Assembly: GCF_018139645.1 (NCBI RefSeq)
Contig: NZ_JAGSPM010000004.1
Coordinates: 248,001 to 312,000 of the forward strand
From: Affinundibacterium baiyunense
GTDB lineage: Bacteria > Pseudomonadota > Gammaproteobacteria > Burkholderiales > Burkholderiaceae_D
Reading direction: 5' to 3'
DNA: 64,000 nt
The translations under genes were made by a program, and so were the position numbers. The notes beneath the pieces are model-generated. The model worked only from the letters and a program-made list of their open reading frames with translations, did no database searches and was not told the DNA's origin. Below, piece by piece: positions 56,586-64,000 of the stretch (its first letter is position 1; each line of letters opens with the position of its first letter).

Positions 56586-56795
56586 CTAATCGCCAGCCTT
56601 GAATCCAACTTTACGCATGATTGTCTCCATCAAGCACCACTTGGTAATCCCACTCTGCAAAATATTAACGCCGACAAAAGCAGTAAATGCCAAGAACCAT
56701 TGATTCATAAATATAGGGCTACCTGGAATACCCAAAGCCAAACTCAAAAGAATAAATACGCCAGCAACCACTCTCACCATTTGCCATGAAGTCAT
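56586..56795 (-). CDS. DUF2892 inner-membrane protein
   Basis: 69 residues from ATG 56795, which has AAGGAGA upstream (the frame runs 8 codons further with no support). Two membrane helices (MVRVVAGVFILLSLALGI, FLAFTAFVGVNILQSGIT) and WCLMETIMRKVGFKAG are typical of DUF2892, the YgaP membrane-part family often found with rhodanese, SQR and ArsR-type regulators. Confidence 0.88.
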   Translation of the reverse strand: MTSWQMVRVVAGVFILLSLALGIPGSPIFMNQWFLAFTAFVGVNILQSGITKWCLMETIMRKVGFKAGD

Positions 56796-56903
56796 GTTAT
56801 TTCTCCTTAATATAAACACGTAAAAAATTTTTGATCTTGTCTTACTACCGCCACTAAAACTACGTTTTTCAAGTGCTCTTTAAACTAAGCACTAAGCTGA
56901 CTT

Positions 56904-59900
56904 TTAAACTACCGCCTCATACTTCTTGCGATAAGCCATGAAGTACAACAAAGGAATCACGACCAAGGTCAACAACGTCGAAACAAAAATGCCGAAGATC
57001 AAAGAGATCGCTAAGCCATTAAAAATAGGATCATCGAGAATAAAGAAAGCGCCCATCATCGCCGCTAATCCAGTTAAGGCAATTGGCTGTGCGCGTGTGA
57101 TCGCAGAGTTGACTACCGCTTCTTTAAACGCAATACCATCCGCAATTTGCACATGAATAAAATCCACCAACAAGATCGAATTGCGCACGATAATGCCGGC
57201 CAAAGCGATCATGCCTATCATGCTAGTTGCCGTGTATTGCGCACCCAAAATGGCATGTCCAGGCATCACCCCGATGATGGTCAAAGGAATTGGTGCCATG
57301 ATGATCAACGGTGTTAAGTAAGAACCAAACTGCGCCACCACCAAGAGATAAATCAAAATCAAACCAACCGCATAAGCAGCGCCCATATCGCGGAAAGTTT
57401 CATAGGTAACTTGCCATTCGCCGTCCCATTTCAAGCTAAAGCCACGATACGGATCTTGCGGTGCACTAATAAAGAACTCTTCTAACTTGCCACCACTAGG
57501 CGTTACCAATTTGGCGATTTCTCCACGCATACTAAACATGCCATACAGCGGACTATCAATTTTTCCAGCCATATCCGCCACCACAAAATTCACTGGCAAA
57601 CCATCTTTATGAAACAAAGGCTGCTCACGTAAGGTATCGGTGACCGTGACAAGCTCACGAATCGGCACAATACTGCCTTGTGCGTTCTTGACTCCCAAGG
57701 ACAACAAAGTATCCAAATTGCCTTGCTCACTAATCGGCAAGTGCAAATTCGCAGCAACTGGATATTTACTCTGGTCATGCAAATAGGCTGCGGAATCTCC
57801 GGCTAAACCAGCACGCAAAGTCGTGACGATACTGGACTGCGCAATGCCTAATTGCGCAGCCTTCTTTCTATCGACGATCAGCAATTTACGTGGTGCATGC
57901 AAGATACTGCTGTCATCAACGTCGACGATGCCTTCCGCTTTTTCAAACACAGCACGTACTTGCTTAGCAACTTGACGACGTTCCACATCGCTAGGTCCAT
58001 AAATCTCAGCCACTATCGGTGCCAAAACAGGTGGACCAGGTGGCACTTCCACCACTTTGACATTCGCATCTGGGTCTAACTTTTTCGCCAATGCTTGCAA
58101 ATGCGGGCGCACACGTGTCGCGATCACATGACTCTTATCAGAACGATGACTTTTATCGACGAGATTGACTTGAATATCGCCAACCTCACCACCCGCACGT
58201 AAATAGTATTGACGCACCAAGCCGTTAAAATTGATCGGCGCGGCAGTGCCGGCATACGCTTGATAATCACTAACTTCTGGCACTGTTTGTAAATAATTGC
58301 CAAGCTCACGCAAAACCGCTGCGGTCTTTTCCACTGGCGTACCGGCAGGCATATCAACAATGACTTGGAACTCTGACTTGTTATCAAACGGTAGCATTTT
58401 CAATTGCACCCAACCGACCACTGGTAATGCGACTGACAACGCAATTAATGCAGCCACGCCAAGACCGAGCTTTTTACGATTTTTGCTACCAGCACTGTCG
58501 TCTAAAAATGGCTTGAAAATCTTACGGAAAATCGGCTCTAATTTGCTCGCCAAACCATCTTGTGCATGGTGACCTTCTTTCATCCAAATCCGCGCTAACC
58601 AAGGCGTGACTACAAAGGCAATCGCCAATGACAACAGCATACCCATGCTCGCATTGATAGGAATTGGGCTCATGTAAGGGCCCATCAAACCACTAACAAA
58701 GGCCATCGGCAACAAGGCCGCGATGACGGTCAGCGTTGCTAGAATCGTTGGACCACCAACTTCATCCACCGCACCTGGAATAATTTCTGTTAATGTCTTA
58801 TGAGGGAATAAGGCCTGATGACGGTGAATGTTTTCGACCACCACAATCGCATCATCCACCAAAATACCGATAGAAAAAATCAGCGCAAACAGCGAAACCC
58901 GATTCAGCGTAAAGCCCCATGCCCATGAAGCAAATAATGTGACCGTCAAAGTTAAGATCACAGCCGTACCCACAATCGCGGCCTCACGACGACCAAGTGC
59001 GATAAACACTAAGGCGACCACCGACAAAGTTGCGAACAAGAGTTTTTGTATCAGCTTTTTCGCTTTATCGTCTGCTGTCTGTCCATAGTTGCGACTGACC
59101 GAAACTTCAACATCTGCTGGAATAACCGCATTTTTTAAAGTATCAACGCGATCGATTACCGCATTTGCTACTTCAACTGCATTTTGCCCGGGCTTTTTAG
59201 TGATCGCGATGGTAATAGCGGGATATTCAGCCGCCTCTTTTCCCGCAGTGCCGTGCCACACGTAGCGACTTGCTGGTAAAGCACCGTCTTCGATCTTTGC
59301 AACATCTTGCAAGAAAATCGGACGCTTGTTTTTTACAGCGACGACCAACTCACCGACACTTTGCGCATCACGCAAAAATGGTCCCGCCTCAATCGCTACA
59401 GTTTGATTACCCGCACTTAGTTCACCGCTAGGCAAACCCAAGTTCGCTGCACGCAAAGCACCTTGCAAATCCATCACGGTTAAGTCATTAGCTGCCAATT
59501 TGGATGGATCGAGCTCAATATTAATTGCGCGTCCAGGTCCACCGATACTGACCACTTCACGCGTTCCTGGTACACGTTTGATATCTGCTTCAATACTATG
59601 AGCGACGCTCTCTAAAGCGGCAGCACCAGTTTCTGAATTTTTGCTCCACAGGGTCAGTGAGACTATAGGCACATCATCGATACCTTTAGGTTTAATCAAA
59701 GGCTCTAAGGTGCCAAGATTGGCAGGCAACCAATCACGATTGCTATGAATGGTGTTATACAAACGCACCAAGGCCTCGGTACGTGGCACGCCCACTTCAA
59801 ATTGCACGGTGATGATCGCGATACCTGGACGCGCCACCGACATCACGTGTTCAACATTGGCAATTTGGCTCAAGACTTGCTCAGCAGGAATCGCCACCAT

Positions 59901-60125
59901 TTGCTCAACATCTTTGACTGAGGCACCGGGGAACGGAATCAAGACATTCGCCATCGTCACATTAATTTGCGGCTCTTCCTCGCGTGGCGTTACCAATACC
60001 GCAAATAGTCCTAGTAGAAAAGCGACTAACGCCAGCAAAGGCGTAATTTGCGACGCTTGGAAAAATGCGGCAATCCGGCCAGATACGCCCATAGTTTTCG
60101 CTTTGATCATATCGATGTCAGACAT
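56904..60125 (-). CDS. RND efflux permease linked to sulfur genes
   Basis: 1073 residues. Belongs to the RND/AcrB superfamily (FLLGLFAVLVTPREEEPQINVTM is its first helix-loop; SIGILVDDAIVVVENIHRH is TM4). It differs from the two HME pumps in this window and resembles the uncharacterised pumps that sit with ArsR regulators and DUF2892 genes. It probably exports a toxic compound with the MFP encoded 28 bp upstream. The substrate is unknown. No outer-membrane gene is nearby. Confidence 0.9.
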   Translation of the reverse strand: MSDIDMIKAKTMGVSGRIAAFFQASQITPLLALVAFLLGLFAVLVTPREEEPQINVTMANVLIPFPGASVKDVEQMVAIPAEQVLSQIANVEHVMSVARPGIAIITVQFEVGVPRTEALVRLYNTIHSNRDWLPANLGTLEPLIKPKGIDDVPIVSLTLWSKNSETGAAALESVAHSIEADIKRVPGTREVVSIGGPGRAINIELDPSKLAANDLTVMDLQGALRAANLGLPSGELSAGNQTVAIEAGPFLRDAQSVGELVVAVKNKRPIFLQDVAKIEDGALPASRYVWHGTAGKEAAEYPAITIAITKKPGQNAVEVANAVIDRVDTLKNAVIPADVEVSVSRNYGQTADDKAKKLIQKLLFATLSVVALVFIALGRREAAIVGTAVILTLTVTLFASWAWGFTLNRVSLFALIFSIGILVDDAIVVVENIHRHQALFPHKTLTEIIPGAVDEVGGPTILATLTVIAALLPMAFVSGLMGPYMSPIPINASMGMLLSLAIAFVVTPWLARIWMKEGHHAQDGLASKLEPIFRKIFKPFLDDSAGSKNRKKLGLGVAALIALSVALPVVGWVQLKMLPFDNKSEFQVIVDMPAGTPVEKTAAVLRELGNYLQTVPEVSDYQAYAGTAAPINFNGLVRQYYLRAGGEVGDIQVNLVDKSHRSDKSHVIATRVRPHLQALAKKLDPDANVKVVEVPPGPPVLAPIVAEIYGPSDVERRQVAKQVRAVFEKAEGIVDVDDSSILHAPRKLLIVDRKKAAQLGIAQSSIVTTLRAGLAGDSAAYLHDQSKYPVAANLHLPISEQGNLDTLLSLGVKNAQGSIVPIRELVTVTDTLREQPLFHKDGLPVNFVVADMAGKIDSPLYGMFSMRGEIAKLVTPSGGKLEEFFISAPQDPYRGFSLKWDGEWQVTYETFRDMGAAYAVGLILIYLLVVAQFGSYLTPLIIMAPIPLTIIGVMPGHAILGAQYTATSMIGMIALAGIIVRNSILLVDFIHVQIADGIAFKEAVVNSAITRAQPIALTGLAAMMGAFFILDDPIFNGLAISLIFGIFVSTLLTLVVIPLLYFMAYRKKYEAVV

Positions 60126-60153
60126 ATTCGCTCCTTATTCTTTAGGTACAAGC

Positions 60154-61290
60154 TTATTTAGCGACAAGTTTGCTCGCATTTGCCGCAGCTAATGGATCTA
60201 CCGCGACCATCTCACCAGCAGCCACGCCACTTAATATTTCCTGTTCATTCGCCATCACAGGGCCAGGTTTGACTTGACGCAAAATTGCTTTTCCTTGGGA
60301 ATTAATGACGTACACTGCGTGCAACTCAGCACGACGAATAACCGCACTGCGCGGCACATACAAACGCTGGGCACTTGCCGATTTCGTTTCGTTCGTTTCG
60401 GCTTGCAAAGCGAAATTGACGCGTGCAAACAAGCCGGGGTTGACCGCTTGTATATCTGCGGGCAGGTCGAAGCGGACTTGCACAGTATGCGTAGAGGCAT
60501 CGGACAAAGGTAAGACCGTCATCTTTTTGGGCTTCACAAAACGCTGTGCAGCAGGTAAAGAAGGAAATTCAATTTGAAAATGCTGATCTGATTTCAATTG
60601 ACTAACTCGTGCTTGCGGCACCGTGACGATCACACGCAATTCTTTGGGATCATAGACCGTCATGATTGGTTTACCTGGCATCACCATTCCACCGACTGCT
60701 GACGGCATTTCTGCGACGATGCCGTTATATGGCGCATTGATCGTATAGAAGCCAGACTGCGTTTGCACCGCGCCAGCTTGGGCAATTTGGGCATTCGCTT
60801 GCGCGCTGGCTGACTTAAATTGCGCTAAGGCGCGATCTAATTGCGCTTGGCTGATGTAATTTTTTTCAAACAATAGTTTTTGACGCTCGTAGTCTTTTTC
60901 TGCGACAGCGAGATTGGCTCTGGCTGCATCCACTTGCGCCTTACTTGCATAGAATTCTTGTTGGGCAGCACGTGCATCCATACGTACTAAAAGTTGGCCT
61001 GCTTTGACCACATCGCCTGCTTGCACCGGCAATTGCACAATGGCACCCGCAATTTGCGCGGAGATCACGGTGTTGCGCACAGCTTCGACCACGCCATCAG
61101 CACTCAAATTACCGTCAGCATTCACGGCTCTCACGGCAACCGATGTCAAACTCGATTTACCTGCCGGCGATGCAGGCGCTTGGGGTGACGTTGATTTTTG
61201 TGCAAAGGCTTGCGTTTGCAGCAAACTAGTAACAATCAAGGTAAATAGCACAACAGATCTACGCAGCTTCATGGTCATCAATGGTGTCAT
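60154..61290 (-). CDS. Membrane fusion protein (RND adaptor)
   Basis: 378 residues from ATG 61290, chosen because GAGAGAG lies about 9 nt upstream. ATG 61314 has no ribosome-binding site. Signal peptide (VVLFTLIVTSLLQTQAFA). HlyD-type layout: lipoyl half (SAQIAGAIVQLPVQAGDVVKAGQ), hairpin (YERQKLLFEKNYISQAQL), lipoyl half (YTINAPYNGIVAEMPSAVG), then barrel. Partner of the RND pump. Confidence 0.9.
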   Translation of the reverse strand: MTPLMTMKLRRSVVLFTLIVTSLLQTQAFAQKSTSPQAPASPAGKSSLTSVAVRAVNADGNLSADGVVEAVRNTVISAQIAGAIVQLPVQAGDVVKAGQLLVRMDARAAQQEFYASKAQVDAARANLAVAEKDYERQKLLFEKNYISQAQLDRALAQFKSASAQANAQIAQAGAVQTQSGFYTINAPYNGIVAEMPSAVGGMVMPGKPIMTVYDPKELRVIVTVPQARVSQLKSDQHFQIEFPSLPAAQRFVKPKKMTVLPLSDASTHTVQVRFDLPADIQAVNPGLFARVNFALQAETNETKSASAQRLYVPRSAVIRRAELHAVYVINSQGKAILRQVKPGPVMANEQEILSGVAAGEMVAVDPLAAANASKLVAK

Positions 61291-61378
61291 GGCGTTGACT
61301 CTCTCAAGTTTCATAAAAATCAAAGTTAAAAATAGCCAAAAAAATTTAATTGCTATCCGATACTTCGCATAATATACT

Positions 61379-61425
61379 TATTTGCGTACATACGCAAATA
61401 GTAAATTAAGTTTTTGCGCAAATAG
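61379..61425. promoter_or_regulatory. Palindromic operator of the ArsR-family regulator
   Basis: TATTTGCGTA (61379-61388) and its complement TACGCAAATA (61391-61400) are separated by 2 bp. A further GCGCAAATAG half-site is at 61416-61425. It lies in the divergent region between the MFP gene (-) and the regulator (+). I infer binding by the ArsR-family protein. Confidence 0.75.
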
Positions 61426-61450
61426 ACAAAAATTCATTATAGAAGGTATC

Positions 61451-61822
61451 ATGCTGCTTTCAACACATCATTCATGCTCGGTTATGGAAGGCTTATCAGA
61501 ACTTGCGCTTAATCACGTTGCTCAATACTTTTCTGCATTATCAGAACCAACGCGATTAAAGATTTTGAATAATTTGCGTGACGGCGAAAAAAACGTTGGC
61601 GACTTAGCCAGCGCGTGCGACTGTTCACAGGCGAATGTCTCTCGCCATTTATCAACACTGGCAAAACACGGCATGGTGGTACGCGAGGGACGTGGCACCG
61701 CTGTGTATTACCGCATCGCGGACGAATCGATTTATGCCTTATGTGATCTCGTCTGCGGCAATGTGGCGCGTCAATTGGAATCACAAGCTTCTTTATTGGG
61801 TGGCTTGCAAGCTAAAAAGTGA
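61451..61822 (+). CDS. ArsR-family transcriptional regulator
   Basis: 123 residues from ATG 61451, which has AGAAGG 4 nt upstream. The longer frame from 61382 would run through the operator. Winged helix with ALSEPTRLKILNNLRDG, CDCSQANVSRHLSTLAKHG and GRGTAVYYRI. Cys residues in HHSCSV, CDCS and LCDLVCG could sense sulfide, persulfide or metal. It is divergent from the MFP-RND-DUF2892-trxC-SQR genes, with a perfect palindrome between, so it most likely represses them. Whether the effector is sulfide is an inference from the SQR context. Confidence 0.88.
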   Translation: MLLSTHHSCSVMEGLSELALNHVAQYFSALSEPTRLKILNNLRDGEKNVGDLASACDCSQANVSRHLSTLAKHGMVVREGRGTAVYYRIADESIYALCDLVCGNVARQLESQASLLGGLQAKK

Positions 61823-61936
61823 TAGCCGCTGCTACGAATCTTTAGTCTGCACAAAGACGCTCTTCACGACCAACAACCATGGACAATCAACAAAGTTGAA
61901 CCTGAGCTAGTTTCGAACGCGGTTGTCACACGAACT

Positions 61937-62860
61937 TCAGTCAGCTTCGAGTCGCCAAGTTGAAGCATCATAAATGCTTGAGTAATCAGGCACACAAAAA
62001 CTGTCGACACCGACCGCCTTTAAAAAATACAACTTACCTAGATCCTGCTCATGCTGTGTATGTACATACCATGCCGCTTGTGCTCGATCAGGAAAATCTT
62101 TGTGATATTTTGCGCGTTCAATTAGCAACCAACGCAAAAAGACTTCGTTCTCGGCGAGATTCAAACCAATAATCAGTAAAGGCTTATGAAACAAAATTTG
62201 TAGCCATGTGTTCGCGCCCTCCCAGTCATTGATCGCACCACCAGCAGACAAGCGTTTACTGCCTTTGTGCAAACGCGCGCGTGCTCTCTCGACGGAGCCC
62301 ATGTAATGCGTCAATCCCAATCGAATACTACGATGGTATTTCTGCATACCATTAATATGCCAAATTCCAAATCCGCCGCAAGGATGGTCAAGTTTACTGT
62401 TACTGAAATAGGTTTCCCAGGGATAAAAATCAGTGAACGCGTTTTTACTAGTGACAAAGGCGGGCGCCTGCACTGACTCACTTAGCGTATGTTCAAAATT
62501 CGTCGTCAATATGGGACAAGCAAAATGCCGTGCCCAACGTGTAATGCTTTGGTGCTGAACAGCAGGTTTCCAATCCGCCATTAATTGACAAAATTGCTGC
62601 TGCAAACTTGGTAGTTTTTTTGATGTTTGAGAATTTTTCAGTGGTCGACGCGAAGCAAGCTCGAGCACATCATAAAACTCGGTCAATGAAATTCCCTCAG
62701 GGAGTTTGCCATTCAATTCTGGCAAGCTACTTTTCGCCAAGGTGCTTAATAGCGCATCCCAAGAGTTGGTATTTGCACGACTGTTATAGCGATTGATGCC
62801 ATTCCCAATCAATAGTGCCAGTTGATGTTGATGTTCTTGAATTAGATCTCTTAGCAGCAT
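61937..62860 (-). CDS. Stand-alone SIR2-like domain protein
   Basis: 307 residues. The SIR2-like (SIR2_2) NAD-binding signatures are visible: LLIGNGINRY near the N terminus, PILTTNFEHTL (TTN-F-E in place of TTN-Y-D), a His in WHINGMQKYH with SIRLGLTHYMGSVERAR, and LLIIGLNLAENEVFLRWLL near the end. It has no second domain, unlike most known defence SIR2 proteins. It may hydrolyse NAD as a defence effector or be a divergent deacylase. It lies convergently beside the ArsR gene, so it is unlikely to be part of the sulfur operon. Confidence 0.75.
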   Translation of the reverse strand: MLLRDLIQEHQHQLALLIGNGINRYNSRANTNSWDALLSTLAKSSLPELNGKLPEGISLTEFYDVLELASRRPLKNSQTSKKLPSLQQQFCQLMADWKPAVQHQSITRWARHFACPILTTNFEHTLSESVQAPAFVTSKNAFTDFYPWETYFSNSKLDHPCGGFGIWHINGMQKYHRSIRLGLTHYMGSVERARARLHKGSKRLSAGGAINDWEGANTWLQILFHKPLLIIGLNLAENEVFLRWLLIERAKYHKDFPDRAQAAWYVHTQHEQDLGKLYFLKAVGVDSFCVPDYSSIYDASTWRLEAD

Positions 62861-62901
62861 AAATTCTTCTCAATTGAAGCACTTCTAAATTCAGCAAATC
62901 G

Positions 62902-63720
62902 TCAAACTGCCTTCAAGAGAAAGCTCATAGCAACGCCGCTCAACATCGTAGCAAAAATCAATTGCACCGTTTTAGGATCAAGAAAATTCGCTAGTCGACG
63001 CCCCGCCAACACGCCAGCAATTGAAGCCGCAGCGAACCATAAAGAAAGCACTATAGGTAATTCGACACCATGAAGCACTGCTGAACCTACGCCTACCGCA
63101 CCTACTAACGCAATTACCATCAAGGAGGTGGCAGCGGCACTCTGTATCGTCAAGTTGGTGAAATGGCGCAATAGAGGAACAATAATAAAACCACCACCGA
63201 CTCCCAATAGTCCTGTCGCAAATCCAGCACAAGCACCGATAAGGCCGATGATCGCCGCAGTTGACCAACTCCAATCAAAACGTCCCGTTTGCTGGTTGAC
63301 CATGGCCAGCGCTTCATTTTTTACTGCAGCACTAAGAGCTGCACGAGCATCGGCACGCACTTGCAAAATCAATCGCGTGACAACTAACATCAACACCAAT
63401 GAAAATGCCAGCATCAAGCCGCGCTGTGACATTTGCTGCGCCAGCAAAACACCTAAGGCCGTGATCGGTGCGCCAGCGACTGCCATCAGTGTTGCCGCCT
63501 TATACCGAACTTGACCACGTCGCAAACCATCGATCGCACCAATCATCGCCCCGATACTGACAGCCAATAATGCAACTGGCGTTGCCTGCTGCATGGTCCA
63601 GCCTTGAGAATAGACCAATGCTGGAACGGCCAACATGCCTCCACCGGCGCCGGTCAACCCCATGATTAAACCGACCATCAAACCGATCGATAGAAGTACA
63701 AATAAGGCAAATAAACTCAT
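62902..63720 (-). CDS. TauE/SafE-family permease
   Basis: 272 residues from ATG 63720; a TTG at 63753 would add 11 residues. Two halves each carry the family motif: LTGAGGGMLAVPALV and LLGVGGGFIIVPLL. Eight or so membrane helices. The family exports sulfite, sulfoacetate or related sulfur anions, consistent with nearby SQR, but the substrate is not proven. Confidence 0.9.
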   Translation of the reverse strand: MSLFALFVLLSIGLMVGLIMGLTGAGGGMLAVPALVYSQGWTMQQATPVALLAVSIGAMIGAIDGLRRGQVRYKAATLMAVAGAPITALGVLLAQQMSQRGLMLAFSLVLMLVVTRLILQVRADARAALSAAVKNEALAMVNQQTGRFDWSWSTAAIIGLIGACAGFATGLLGVGGGFIIVPLLRHFTNLTIQSAAATSLMVIALVGAVGVGSAVLHGVELPIVLSLWFAAASIAGVLAGRRLANFLDPKTVQLIFATMLSGVAMSFLLKAV

Positions 63721-63890
63721 GAAGAAAAAAGTGGTAATTAGAAGTGACTGCAAAAAGTCACATTACCTTAGAAAAGAAATTGCGACAAGCAAATCGCTAG
63801 CGAGCAAAGAAAATGTGTTTTTCATCCTATGTGAAAAATCAAATGAACGCCAATTGCCTGTGGTTTCACACGCAGATAACTGAATTTGTC

Positions 63891-63918
63891 TTGCATTCAA
63901 AAACTGGTTTGCTATGAT
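63891..63918 (+). promoter_or_regulatory. Promoter-like sequence for a gene off the right edge
   Basis: TTGCAT and TATGAT separated by 16 bp. An ATG at 63979 (MRPQIQN...) opens a frame that runs off the window and may be the gene served, though no ribosome-binding site is clear. Confidence 0.45.
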
Positions 63919-64000
63919 TGTCTGCCACGATTCCCATTCAAACCAATCAACGTATTCAATCAAAGTATCCAATTAAAGTATGAGACCGCAGATACAAAAT

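Noticed and set aside
56355-56789. Open frame of 144 codons across copy C
   Set aside because: It lies over the repeat and over the DUF2892 gene on the other strand; its protein has no recognisable domain.
63763-63972. Minus-strand frame of 69 codons at the right edge
   Set aside because: No recognisable domain; it opposes a promoter-like sequence that fits a rightward gene.

Overview
The window looks like a chromosome segment of a betaproteobacterium in Burkholderiales, most like Oxalobacteraceae such as Undibacterium. This rests on the gene families present (long RppH followed by a CNP1-like protein, ProRS/lytic transglycosylase pair, Lnt-CorC, split PntA, type I-like SQR) and on a moderate, AT-leaning base composition. 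No rRNA, tRNA, CRISPR array, transposase or phage gene was found.

Layout. 1-5.8 kb: a compact signalling operon on the + strand (end of a histidine kinase, EAL-REC-PAS protein, HDOD protein, REC plus degenerate HD-GYP protein, stand-alone REC). 5.9-13.5 kb: metabolism and envelope (fhs, transglutaminase/TPR lipoprotein, exported amidohydrolase, FimV-like protein, exported serine hydrolase). 13.8-32.4 kb: a metal-resistance block with two complete units. The first is a minus-strand operon (His-rich small proteins, membrane fusion protein, HME-type RND pump) divergent from a CusRS-like two-component pair, with a heavy-metal-regulator-like palindrome between them. An M20 peptidase separates it from the second, a QseBC/PmrAB-like pair divergent from an MFP-RND-DUF3240-OMF operon, with PmrA-like TTAAG boxes in between. 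32.5-43.8 kb: NarK-like transporter, small wHTH-like protein, lnt-corC, DUF1294, SixA-like phosphatase, lytic transglycosylase-proS, rppH, CNP1-like, YceI, DUF5329 and a small tyrosine phosphatase. 43.8-44.7 kb: a gene-free repeat nest. 44.7-54.2 kb: two small hypothetical genes, then pntB-pntA2-panD-pntA1 (minus strand), NUDIX, mnmA, and a large exported M14 peptidase. 54.4-63.7 kb: a sulfur-linked region (SQR split by a frameshift, trxC, DUF2892, RND pump and MFP, divergent ArsR-family regulator), a stand-alone SIR2-like protein and a TauE/SafE permease.

The most unusual feature is a family of about 190-225 bp intergenic elements (two inverted copies at 43.8-44.5 kb, a third at 56.3 kb). 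Each carries several long hairpins, and the diverged copy keeps the stems through many compensatory base changes. That is direct comparative evidence that the folded structure is conserved. Second is the SQR gene, whose two halves are joined by an A AAA AAG slippery heptamer in exactly the phase a -1 frameshift would need. Other notable signals are a terminator-shaped hairpin inside the start of the lytic transglycosylase gene, a 14-nt leader repeat before both genes of a two-component pair, an HD-GYP domain missing metal-binding histidines, and a lone SIR2-like protein.

All calls come from reading the sequence and recalling family motifs. No database search or folding program was run.
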